A DNA stretch of 64,000 nucleotides from Gammaproteobacteria bacterium HGW-Gammaproteobacteria-13 (GTDB lineage Bacteria > Pseudomonadota > Gammaproteobacteria > Pseudomonadales > Pseudomonadaceae), in NCBI GenBank assembly GCA_002840155.1, contig PGZH01000011.1:62001-126000 (forward strand). Reading direction: 5' to 3'. Position 1 is the first letter of the stretch; the number at the start of each line of letters is the position of its first letter. The translations under genes were made by a program, and so were the position numbers. Of this stretch, positions 17,426-25,473 are shown piece by piece. The notes below the pieces were generated by a model. The model was not told where the DNA came from and ran no database searches. It saw only the letters and a list, made by a program, of their open reading frames with translations.

Positions 17426-18997
17426 ATGCGCTCTGCGTTTATTACCTATCCCAAGGCCTGCCTGCTGCATGCCATCGGGCTGGCTGGGTTGATGGTGACG
17501 TACCAACAGATCCAGCTGCCCTGGTTTATCAGCATTCCGTCCTTTCTGCTGCTGGCCCTGTGGCCGTGGCTCGGGCCCTGGCAGCGCCAGCATGAAGACC
17601 AGCCGGCGCCCGCCCATGCGCCGCACGACACCTTCAGCAACCTGAGCCAGAGCCTGTCGCGGCACACCTGTCACAACGCCCTGGCCGCCGCCGAAGTGGC
17701 GCATGCGGCGCAGCAGCTGGCCGGCAAACTGCAATCGCAACTGAGCGCCACCGAGCAGATCAACCAGGCCGCCGAGGCCATCACCCACACCGAACAGGAC
17801 AACGCCCAGCGCGCCGAACAGACCCTGCTGGCGGCGCAGAGCGTGCGGCAGAACAGCAGCAGCGGGCAGCAGGAACTGCGCCAGGCCATTGATGCCATGC
17901 AGCACCTGAGCGCACAGACCGCCACCAGCCGCGAACTGATCGACGGCCTCAGCGCCCGCACCGAGCAGATCGAGAAAGTCACCCAGGTGATCCAGTCGAT
18001 TGCCAGCCAGACCAACCTGCTGGCGCTGAATGCCGCCATCGAAGCCGCCCGCGCCGGTGAACTCGGCCGGGGCTTTGCCGTGGTCGCCGATGAGGTGCGC
18101 AACCTCGCCGGACGCACCAGCAGCGCCACCGAGGAAGTCGGGCAGATCGTCAGCGATATCCGCCAGCAGAGCGCAGCGGTGGTCAGCCATATGCAGCAGC
18201 AGGCCGAGCAACTGACCCTGGCCGCGCAGCAGGTCGAGCACACCGGCGCACAGCTGCAGGGAATTGCCGAACTGGCGGTGGATGTGGAAAGCCAGGTCAG
18301 CCAGATCGACACTGGCACCCGACAGAACCACGAACGCCTGGCCGAACTCTCGGTAGCGGTCGGCCAGCTACGCGGCGATGTCGGCGACAGCGAAGGGCAG
18401 ACCCGCCAGCTCAGCAGCGCCGCCGAACGTTTAGTTGGCCAGGCGGAAAGCGTCAGCGAACAGCTCGCCGAAGTCGGCCTGGATGACTACCACCAGCGCA
18501 TCTATGACCTCGCGCGCAGCGCCGCAGCGCAGATTGCCGCGCAGTTCGAAGCAGATATGCACAGCGGCCGGATCAGCGCCAGCGACCTGTTTGACCGTCA
18601 CTACCAGCCGATTGCCGGCAGTTTCCCGGCCAAGTACAAGACCCGCTTCGACAGCTACGCCGATAAGGTGCTGCCAGCCATTCAGGAGCCACTGCTCAGC
18701 CAGCACGAAGGCCTGGTGTTCGCCATCGCCTGCACCGCCGAGGGCTATGTGCCGACGCATAACAACGCCTTCAATCACCCACCCTGCGGCGACCGCGCCG
18801 TGGACACCCTGAAGAGCCGCAGCAAGCGCCTGTTCAACGACCGCACCGGCATCCGCTGCGGCAGCCATCAACAGCCCCTGCTGCTGCAGACCTATATGCG
18901 CGACACCGGCGAGCTGATGCACGACCTGTCCGTGCCGATCATGCTCCAGGGCCGGCATTGGGGCGGGCTGCGCCTGGGTTACAAGCCAGAGCCCTGA
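17426..18997 (+). CDS. Methyl-accepting chemotaxis protein with C-terminal sensor-like domain
   Basis: 523-residue chemoreceptor. Two hydrophobic segments near the N-terminus (about residues 8-52) anchor it, with almost no periplasmic loop and no HAMP domain visible. The signalling hairpin is intact near residues 195-240 ([36 protein letters not shown]) and binds CheA/CheW. After it come about 150 residues with conserved [17 protein letters not shown] and [11 protein letters not shown] segments, resembling a Cache-like cytoplasmic ligand domain. Start 17426 has GAGG 6 nt upstream; an in-frame ATG lies at 17414. The 3' end overlaps the convergent LysR gene by 19 nt. Confidence 0.9.
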   Translation: MRSAFITYPKACLLHAIGLAGLMVTYQQIQLPWFISIPSFLLLALWPWLGPWQRQHEDQPAPAHAPHDTFSNLSQSLSRHTCHNALAAAEVAHAAQQLAGKLQSQLSATEQINQAAEAITHTEQDNAQRAEQTLLAAQSVRQNSSSGQQELRQAIDAMQHLSAQTATSRELIDGLSARTEQIEKVTQVIQSIASQTNLLALNAAIEAARAGELGRGFAVVADEVRNLAGRTSSATEEVGQIVSDIRQQSAAVVSHMQQQAEQLTLAAQQVEHTGAQLQGIAELAVDVESQVSQIDTGTRQNHERLAELSVAVGQLRGDVGDSEGQTRQLSSAAERLVGQAESVSEQLAEVGLDDYHQRIYDLARSAAAQIAAQFEADMHSGRISASDLFDRHYQPIAGSFPAKYKTRFDSYADKVLPAIQEPLLSQHEGLVFAIACTAEGYVPTHNNAFNHPPCGDRAVDTLKSRSKRLFNDRTGIRCGSHQQPLLLQTYMRDTGELMHDLSVPIMLQGRHWGGLRLGYKPEP

Positions 18998-19920
18998 TCC
19001 AGGGCGCCTTGCAGCTCCTCTGCGACCTGCTGGATCTGCTGGCGCAACCAACGGCGCAGGCGATCGGCCTCGGTGCGCTCATGCCAAATCTGCATTACCT
19101 CGACCCTTGGCAACGCCAAGGGCAGCGCATGTATGCGCAGGTCGACGTCATGCGCCACAGCCTCCTCGGCGACTGAACGCAGGCAGGTCAGCAGCAGATC
19201 GGTGCCGCGCAGCAAACGCGGCGGCGCGATAAAACTAGATAAGCCGGCAGCCACCTTGCGCACCTGTCCCTGGGCGGCGAGGGCGCGGTCGACCAGGCCA
19301 TTGAGGTCGCCAGTCAGGGTGGTCAGCAGGTGCTCGCAGGCGAGAAAACCTTGCAGATCGAGCCCCGCCTGCAACCGCGGGTTGCTCTGCGAAGCCAGCA
19401 CCACGAAGTCCTCACTGAGCAGGCGCTGCTGCCGGAAGGTGTCCGGCAGGTCGGCGAAGAAACCGGCAATGGCCAGGTCGCAGGTGCCTTTTTCCAGCTC
19501 CTCGCGCGGCAGCAGGCCACGGGTGTTGTGGGTGATCAGTTGCAGATTTGGCGCGTGCTCGCGCAGCCTCGGCAGCAACCGCGGTAGCAGGGTCTGCTCG
19601 ATATAGTCGGTGCTGTAGAGGTGGATGCGTTCGGCGCGGGCGAGAAAGTCACGGCCCTCGCACTGCTCATAGAAGGCTTCCAGCTCGCTGACCAGGCGTT
19701 GCACCAGCGGTGCCAACTCATGCGCCTTGGGCGTCGGCGTCAGACCACGCGGAGCGCGGACAAACAGCGGGTCGGCGAATTCGTGGCGCAGCTTGTTCAG
19801 CTTGTGGCTCAGCGCTGGCTGGCTGAGGGCCATGCGCGTGGCGGCCACCGAGGCGTTGCGCTCCTGGTAGACCACGTGGAAGACCAGCAGCAGGTTGAAG
19901 TCCTTGTTGGCGATATTCAC
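18979..19920 (-). CDS. LysR-family transcriptional regulator
   Basis: 313 residues with an N-terminal winged helix ([33 protein letters not shown]) of the NodD/PnbR-like LysR branch, then a substrate-binding domain. It lies divergent from the exported DJ-1/PfpI-family gene across a 117-nt gap, which makes that gene its likely target. It also overlaps the 3' end of the chemoreceptor tail to tail. Confidence 0.92.
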   Translation of the reverse strand: MNIANKDFNLLLVFHVVYQERNASVAATRMALSQPALSHKLNKLRHEFADPLFVRAPRGLTPTPKAHELAPLVQRLVSELEAFYEQCEGRDFLARAERIHLYSTDYIEQTLLPRLLPRLREHAPNLQLITHNTRGLLPREELEKGTCDLAIAGFFADLPDTFRQQRLLSEDFVVLASQSNPRLQAGLDLQGFLACEHLLTTLTGDLNGLVDRALAAQGQVRKVAAGLSSFIAPPRLLRGTDLLLTCLRSVAEEAVAHDVDLRIHALPLALPRVEVMQIWHERTEADRLRRWLRQQIQQVAEELQGALDQGSGL

Positions 19921-20037
19921 TATTTGGATACCAGAAATAGAAGCTTTCGAATTATCGAATCATAGCGGTGTCTCTAAGCTGGTCACCAGCGCGTCATCCG
20001 CCCCAGATGACGCTGAACCTGACTCCGAGGACTGACG

Positions 20038-20883
20038 ATGAAGCGCTTCAACCTGATTACCCTGAGCCTGCTTGGCCTGCTGAGCGCCGCCACCAGCCAT
20101 GCCGCCGAACCGAAAGGCCAGGTACTGGTGCTGCTCTCCAGCGAAAACCAGTTGGCGCTCAAGGACAGCAAAAGCTACCCGACCGGTTATTACCTCAACG
20201 AGTTCGGCGTGCCGGCCGACCAACTGCTCAAGGCCGGCTACGAGCTGGTACTGGTCACGCCCAAGGGCAATGCACCGAGCGTGGACAAGACCTCGCTTGA
20301 TCCCATGTATTTCGCCGGCGATGCCAGCGAAATGCAGCGGATTCAGCAGGTGGTCGCTGGCATTCCCGGGATTGACGACAGCCTGTCCCTGCAGGAAGTC
20401 TTGGCCGGCGACCTCGACCAGTACGAAGGGCTGTTGATCCCTGGCGGCCACGCGCCGCTGATCGACCTGGCCAACAACCCGCAGGTCGGCACGCTGCTCA
20501 AGCACTTCAACCAAGCCGGCAAACCCACCGCCGCAATCTGCCACGGGCCTATCGCACTGCTCTCGGCCCAGGCTGATCCGCAAGGTTACGAAGTGGCGTT
20601 GGGGAGCGGCGCACAACCGGCCGCGCAGGACTGGACCTACCAGGGCTACCGCATGACCATCTTCTCCACGCCTGAAGAAGTGATCTTCGAGTCATCGCTT
20701 AAGGGCGACAAGATTCGCTACTACCCAGGCCAGGCAATGAGCGCGGCAGGTGGACAGCTGCAGTACGCCGAGGCCTGGCAGCCCAAGGTGGTGGTTGATC
20801 GCGAGCTGATCACCGGGCAGAACCCGTTCTCCGACCACTTGCTGGCCAAGACCCTGATCGAGGCGTTGAACGCGCAGCAATAA
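20038..20883 (+). CDS. Exported DJ-1/PfpI-family protein
   Basis: 281 residues. It begins with a signal peptide (MKRFNLITLSLLGLLSAATSHA), so it acts in the periplasm, which is uncommon for this mostly cytosolic superfamily. The glutamine-amidotransferase-like fold shows LLIPGGHAPLIDLANNP and the nucleophile elbow AICHGPIAL with Cys near residue 168. Relatives include Hsp31-type glyoxalases and type 1 amidotransferase-like proteins; the substrate is unknown. It is divergent from a LysR regulator. Confidence 0.87.
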   Translation: MKRFNLITLSLLGLLSAATSHAAEPKGQVLVLLSSENQLALKDSKSYPTGYYLNEFGVPADQLLKAGYELVLVTPKGNAPSVDKTSLDPMYFAGDASEMQRIQQVVAGIPGIDDSLSLQEVLAGDLDQYEGLLIPGGHAPLIDLANNPQVGTLLKHFNQAGKPTAAICHGPIALLSAQADPQGYEVALGSGAQPAAQDWTYQGYRMTIFSTPEEVIFESSLKGDKIRYYPGQAMSAAGGQLQYAEAWQPKVVVDRELITGQNPFSDHLLAKTLIEALNAQQ

Positions 20884-20896
20884 GCGGCGGTGCGGC

Positions 20897-22123
20897 TTAA
20901 CCAGCCGCCATCAGCCGTTTGTACTGACGGGTGCGCCGCGCGCTTTTCAGTTGCTCCAGCAGCAGTGCCCTTAGCGGTGAAACCCCGGCGTGGGTGTGCT
21001 TGCCCAGGCTGAGCTGGCGCAGCTGGAATTTCACCACCGCCATATAGGCCAATGAGGCCAGCGCCTTGTGCTTCCAGCGGATCGGCGCCAGCTCGGCGCT
21101 GCTTTGCTGCCCGGCCTGCCACTGTTTGGGCAGCGCCGGGTTGATCGCCAGGGCCGTGGCAATGCCGGCCATAGCCACGCCGCTGGCCAATACCTGCTCA
21201 ACCACCGGCAAACGCCGGATACCACCAGTGACCATCACTGGCATGGTTGCCGCTGCGGCAATCTCACTGGCAAATTCGAGGAAGTACGCCTCACGCGCCA
21301 GGGTGCGGCCATCGCGGGCATCGCCCTGCATGGCCGGGGCTTCGTAGCTGCCGCCGGACAGTTCGACCAGATCAACATCCAACTCATTGAGCAGCTGCAC
21401 CACGCGCTTGGCGTCGGCCGCATCGAAGCCGCCGCGCTGGAAGTCCGCCGAGTTGAGCTTTACCGCCACACAGAAGCTCGGTGCCACCAAGGCACGCACA
21501 GCCTTGACCACTTCCAGCAATAAGCGCGCGCGGTTTTCCAGGGTGCCGCCCCAACTGTCCGTACGCTTGTTGCTGATCGGCGAGAGAAACTGGCTCAGCA
21601 GATAACCGTGCGCGGCGTGGATCTGCACCCCGGTAAAGCCGGCCTGTTCGGCCAATTGCGCAGTGCGCGCAAAGCGCTGGATCAGCGCCTGGATTTGCGC
21701 CTCATCCAGCGCCTTGGGCACGGGGAACATCTTCGACAGGCCGCCCAGCTCCAGGGCTACGGCCGAGGGGGCGACGGTCTGCTGGCCAAGGTTGGCCTGC
21801 ATCTGCCGGCCAGGGTGGTTGATCTGCATCCAGAACTGCGCGCCCTGGGCACGACCGATACGCGCCCACTCGCGGAACTTGTCCAGTTGCCGTTCATCTT
21901 CCAGCACCACGCCGCCGGGGCCGGTCATGGCGCGGCGGTCGACCATCACGTTACCCGTGAGCAGCAAGCCGGCACCGCCCTCGGCCCAGGCCTGATACAG
22001 GCGCAGCAGCTCGGCGGACGGGCCCTGGTTGGCGTCAGCGAGGTTCTCTTCCATCGCCGCCTTGGCGATGCGATTGGTGATGGTCGTACCGTTGGGCAGT
22101 TGCAGCGCTTGGAAGGCAGTCAT
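20897..22123 (-). CDS. NADH:flavin oxidoreductase of the old yellow enzyme family
   Basis: About 408 residues. An FMN-binding TIM barrel reduces activated alkenes with NAD(P)H. Motifs: FWMQINHPGRQ, the QIHAAHGYLLSQFLSP active site with the His pair, SNKRTDSWGG, and MVTGGIRRLPVVEQVL at the phosphate site. There is no C-terminal iron-sulfur/FAD reductase half. ATG 22123 (MTAFQALQLPNG) has a CGGAG ribosome-binding site. It is divergent from a MerR regulator and has a MerR-type promoter between them. Confidence 0.92.
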   Translation of the reverse strand: MTAFQALQLPNGTTITNRIAKAAMEENLADANQGPSAELLRLYQAWAEGGAGLLLTGNVMVDRRAMTGPGGVVLEDERQLDKFREWARIGRAQGAQFWMQINHPGRQMQANLGQQTVAPSAVALELGGLSKMFPVPKALDEAQIQALIQRFARTAQLAEQAGFTGVQIHAAHGYLLSQFLSPISNKRTDSWGGTLENRARLLLEVVKAVRALVAPSFCVAVKLNSADFQRGGFDAADAKRVVQLLNELDVDLVELSGGSYEAPAMQGDARDGRTLAREAYFLEFASEIAAAATMPVMVTGGIRRLPVVEQVLASGVAMAGIATALAINPALPKQWQAGQQSSAELAPIRWKHKALASLAYMAVVKFQLRQLSLGKHTHAGVSPLRALLLEQLKSARRTRQYKRLMAAG

Positions 22124-22151
22124 GGCGTACTCCGGGGTAGCAGGTGAAGCA

Positions 22152-22182
22152 AGGCTAAGGTTAAAGTCAACTTTAAGGTCAA
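22152..22182 (-). promoter_or_regulatory. MerR-type promoter and operator for the old yellow enzyme gene
   Basis: On the minus strand a -35 TTGACC (22182-22177) and a weak -10 TAGCCT (22157-22152) are 19 bp apart, the overlong spacer typical of MerR-activated promoters. Inside the spacer is a perfect dyad TTAAAGT-CA-ACTTTAA (22161-22176). The divergent MerR gene begins 25 nt away, so autoregulation is likely. Confidence 0.75.
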
Positions 22183-22200
22183 TAGCCCGGAGCACAGATG

Positions 22201-22617
22201 ATGAAAATTGGTGAACTGGCCACCCGCAGCGGTCTGGCCGCCTCGCGTATTCGCTTCTACGAGGCCAGCGGGCTGATCAACGCCCAGCGTCAGGCCAACG
22301 GTTATCGCAGCTACACGGAGCAGACACTGCAAACCCTGGGCATTATCAGCTGCGCCCAGCAGGCCGGTTTCAGCCTGGAAGAAATTCGTCGCCTGCTGCC
22401 CGATGCCAACCCGCAGGGCTGGGCGCATGAGCAGATGCTCGACAGCCTGCAACGCAAGGTCATCGAAATCGAGGCGATGCAGCAACGTCTGGCGCAGAAC
22501 AAAGCGCAGCTGCTCAACATCATCGCCACCATCGAGAGCAAACCGGAAGGCATGCCCTGCACGGAAAACGCCGAGCGGGTGCTGGCCAATCTGCGTGACA
22601 CGCACGCCAGTCAGTAG
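22201..22617 (+). CDS. MerR-family transcriptional regulator
   Basis: 138 residues. The N-terminal winged helix (MKIGELATRSGLAASRIRFYEASGLI) and second helix pair (ANGYRSYTEQTLQTLGIISCAQQAGFSLEEI) are canonical MerR. A long dimerisation coil follows. Only scattered Cys are present (one in MPCTENAER), so it does not look like a metal sensor and may sense an organic electrophile. Tandem ATGs at 22198 and 22201 exist; 22201 has the better spacing to GGAG. Confidence 0.9.
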   Translation: MKIGELATRSGLAASRIRFYEASGLINAQRQANGYRSYTEQTLQTLGIISCAQQAGFSLEEIRRLLPDANPQGWAHEQMLDSLQRKVIEIEAMQQRLAQNKAQLLNIIATIESKPEGMPCTENAERVLANLRDTHASQ

Positions 22618-22740
22618 CTCCATACCTGCCGTCTGCTGCGGCGAAAGCGGCTAGCCGCGCGCCTATACTCAAGCCACAGGGGGAATAACTTCAGCACTCC
22701 ATTGGAGTAGGGGCTGGCACCCAGCAGGCGGAGGCTTGCC

Positions 22741-23712
22741 ATGTCGAGTCCGCGCGTCGTTCTGCTCGCCCTGCTGCTGGCAGTGGCCGGCTGTGCCAGC
22801 AACCCGCCGATTCCGGTAAGCGCGAGTACCTGGCAGCAGGTCGACCGTGAGATCAGCACAGTGTCACGCAGCGCCGCGCAGCAGGCGCGCGAACATGCCC
22901 TGCTGTCGATGGAGCAGTGGATGGACCTGGTCTACCAGCAGACCGATGAAGAATTTATCCCCTGGTTTTCCGGCTATTGGACCCAGCAGTGGATGAGCGT
23001 CAAGGTTTCCTGGTATCGGCTCAGCAGCGGTGGCGCGAAGGACCCCAGCGTCAAACGCCTGGCCCTGTACCTGCAGGAGCAATACCGCGAGCGCGTGCTG
23101 GAACCGGTCGCCGAGACCGACGATCCACAGCAGATCATGGCGCGCAGCACCTGGCTGTACATTCAACATCTCGATGAAAACCTGCCGCGAATTGCCCAGC
23201 AATATGACCTGCCGCGCGAGCAGTTTCACCAGCGCCTCAAGGCCATTCCGGCGATCACCCAGGCACCCGGCGCATCGCTGTATGAACTGCTGCACACCAA
23301 GCCACTGGCCAAGTTGCCGGCCTATAGCGCCTTTATCGAACGCATCCGCAACGCCCCACGCGGCCTCGGCGACTGGTCGGCGGACCCAGGCATCTCCGCC
23401 GTGGCGCAACAGACCAGTGAGCGCCTGGTCGAAGACCTCGCGGTCAGCGGCGCGGCCGGTGCCGTGTCGGCGTTGATCGGCGGCCCGGCCGGCACCACCG
23501 TGTCCCTTGGCGTGGCGCTGTTTACCGCCGTCTCGCGGGAAAACGCGCGACCGGCCAGCGAGGCGCAATTGCGCAAGAACCTCAACGCCGCCTTCGATGA
23601 TGAGTGGCTGGGGCTGATGCGCAGCACCGAGCACGGCGTGCTGGCCGGCGTGCATCAGCTGTCCGGGCAGATCGAGCGGGGCCTCTTGGTGCCGTTTCGC
23701 TATCAACCATAG
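22741..23712 (+). CDS. Putative lipoprotein of unknown function
   Basis: 323 residues with a lipoprotein signal peptide (LLALLLAVAGCAS, lipidated Cys18). The mature part is largely helical. A Gly/Ala-rich hydrophobic stretch near residues 238-265 (VSGAAGAVSALIGGPAGTT) looks like a membrane-inserting hairpin. I recognise no domain. It stands alone between the MerR gene and a small open frame. Confidence 0.75.
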   Translation: MSSPRVVLLALLLAVAGCASNPPIPVSASTWQQVDREISTVSRSAAQQAREHALLSMEQWMDLVYQQTDEEFIPWFSGYWTQQWMSVKVSWYRLSSGGAKDPSVKRLALYLQEQYRERVLEPVAETDDPQQIMARSTWLYIQHLDENLPRIAQQYDLPREQFHQRLKAIPAITQAPGASLYELLHTKPLAKLPAYSAFIERIRNAPRGLGDWSADPGISAVAQQTSERLVEDLAVSGAAGAVSALIGGPAGTTVSLGVALFTAVSRENARPASEAQLRKNLNAAFDDEWLGLMRSTEHGVLAGVHQLSGQIERGLLVPFRYQP

Positions 23713-23806
23713 GCCTGCCCGTGCCCATGATTGTTTAGCCAGCAGCAATCTGAATATGTGAAAAACACGATTTAACCAACAGTCGCCGGCGTGCGAGTCT
23801 GCCGGC

Positions 23807-23980
23807 ATGAGTGAACCGATAGCCAATCTGCGCCGCGTCTTCCGCTTCTGCCTGTGCAAGGCCGAGGGACGTTTCGGCATTGATCGGCTCAGCCCGCTGT
23901 TACCGGAAATCCTCGCCTTCTGGGCCCTGTGGCATTGCCGCCACGCACGCCCGCCGGATGCCCTGGCCGCACGCCACTGA
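23807..23980 (+). CDS. Possible small protein, 57 residues
   Basis: An ATG frame upstream of the FAD oxidase gene encodes MSEPIANLRRVFRFCLCK..., basic at the N-terminus with several Cys and an aromatic LAFWALWHC stretch. The ribosome-binding site is weak (GCCGGC). It fills the only 350-nt gap in this stretch and ends 82 nt before the next start. It could be a real small protein or a leader peptide. Evidence is limited to the intact frame. Confidence 0.35.
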   Translation: MSEPIANLRRVFRFCLCKAEGRFGIDRLSPLLPEILAFWALWHCRHARPPDALAARH

Positions 23981-24062
23981 TCGCCCCGCAGCCAGCAGCC
24001 CTGGCTGCCGTCGCTGAGCCAGCCTGGCTCATGCCCTGCCAGCCGCACCCAGGAACCCTCTT

Positions 24063-25376
24063 ATGAACGCCGCCATCAAACCCGTAACGCCCGCCGCCGA
24101 GCGCTGCCCGTCCTACTACAGCGCCACCCTCAATGAAGAAACCGACTACCCGACCCTGCAGGGCGAGGTCAGCGTCGATGTGGTGATCATCGGTGGCGGT
24201 TTTACCGGCGTGGCGTCTGCCGTGGAGTTGGCCGAGCGCGGCCTCAAGGTGGCGATTGTCGAGGCCAACAAGATTGGCTGGGGCGCCACCGGGCGCAATG
24301 GCGGGCAGGTCACCGGCAGCCTGTCCGGCGATGCGGCGATGACCAAGCAGATGCGCAACACCCTCGGCGAGGAAGTCGAAGACTTTATCTGGCACCTGCG
24401 CTGGCGCGGCCACGAGATCATCAAGAACCGTGTGGAGAAGTACGCCATCCAGTGCGACCTCAAACACGGCCACCTGCATGCGGCGATGAAGCCCGTGCAT
24501 ATGCAGGAACTCGAAGCCACCTACGCCGAAGCGCAGCGCCGGGGCATGGGCGCTGACGTGACCCTGCTCGACCGCGCCGGCGTACGCAGCCACCTGGCCA
24601 GCGACCTGTACAACGGCGCGCTGAAGAACACCCGCAATATGCACCTGCACCCGTTGAACCTGTGCATCGGTGAAGCCAAGGCCGCCGCCAGCCTGGGCGC
24701 GCTGATTTTCGAGCACTCCGAAGTGCTGGAGATCATCCACGGCGCCAAGCCGGCGGTGGTCACTGCCAAAGGCCGGATCAATGCCAAGCAGGTGCTGCTG
24801 GCAGGCGACGTGTACCACAAGCTGGAGCCGAAAAAGCTCAAGGGCATGATCTTCCCGGCCATGGGCGGCATCGTCACCACCGCGCCACTCGGTGAACTGG
24901 CCAAGCAGATCAACCCGCAGGACCTGGCGGTGTACGACTGCCGCTTCGTCCTCGACTACTACCGCATGACCGCCGATGGTCGCCTGCTGTTCGGCGGTGG
25001 CTGCAACTACTCCGGGCGCGACTCGCGGGATATCGCCGGTGAATTACGCCCCGGCATCGAACAGACCTTCCCGCAGCTCAAGGGTGTCGACATTGATTTT
25101 CAGTGGAGCTGCGCCATGGGCATCGTGATCAACCGCATCCCGCAGCTGGGCAAGCTCTCGGACAACGTCTGGTACTGCCAGGGCTACTCCGGCCACGGCA
25201 TCGCCACCACCCACATCATGGGCGAGATTATGGCCAACGCCCTGACCGGCACCCTGGGCCACTACGACACCTTCGCCGCCTGCAAGCACATCAAGGTGCC
25301 GCTGGGCGACGTGTTCGGCAACCCGATGCTGGCGGCCGGCATGTGGTACTACCAAATGCTGGAAAAGCTGCGTTAA
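24063..25376 (+). CDS. FAD-dependent oxidoreductase, gamma-glutamylputrescine oxidase type
   Basis: 437 residues of the DAO/PuuB family. The FAD-binding motif VVIIGGGFTGVASAVELAERG is at about residues 40-60, followed by WGATGRNGGQVTGSL. The C-terminal half has GCNYSGRDSRD, QWSCAMGIVINRIPQLGKL and YCQGYSGHGIATTHIMGE. In Pseudomonas such enzymes oxidise gamma-glutamylated polyamines with O2. No other polyamine gene flanks it here, so the exact substrate is inferred. Confidence 0.88.
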   Translation: MNAAIKPVTPAAERCPSYYSATLNEETDYPTLQGEVSVDVVIIGGGFTGVASAVELAERGLKVAIVEANKIGWGATGRNGGQVTGSLSGDAAMTKQMRNTLGEEVEDFIWHLRWRGHEIIKNRVEKYAIQCDLKHGHLHAAMKPVHMQELEATYAEAQRRGMGADVTLLDRAGVRSHLASDLYNGALKNTRNMHLHPLNLCIGEAKAAASLGALIFEHSEVLEIIHGAKPAVVTAKGRINAKQVLLAGDVYHKLEPKKLKGMIFPAMGGIVTTAPLGELAKQINPQDLAVYDCRFVLDYYRMTADGRLLFGGGCNYSGRDSRDIAGELRPGIEQTFPQLKGVDIDFQWSCAMGIVINRIPQLGKLSDNVWYCQGYSGHGIATTHIMGEIMANALTGTLGHYDTFAACKHIKVPLGDVFGNPMLAAGMWYYQMLEKLR

Positions 25377-25393
25377 GCCATTCGCCATAACAG

Positions 25394-25469
25394 ATCGCGG
25401 GCATGGCGGAGTGCCGCCCAGCCGCTCCTACAGGCTTACGCATATCGTAGGAGCGGGCCATGCCCGCGA
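25394..25469. repeat. REP doublet, inverted pair
   Basis: Left unit TCGCGGGCATGG... ending CGCTCCTACAG and right unit CGTAGGAGCGGGCCATGCCCGCGA are inverted copies of a common Pseudomonas extragenic palindrome. It lies between convergent genes and may act as a bidirectional terminator or mRNA stabiliser. Confidence 0.85.
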
Positions 25470-25473
25470 GCCT

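Noticed and set aside
19872-19886. Second parS-like site (CCACGTGGA)
   Set aside because: Only the core matches; the outer bases of the palindrome do not, and it lies inside a coding region.
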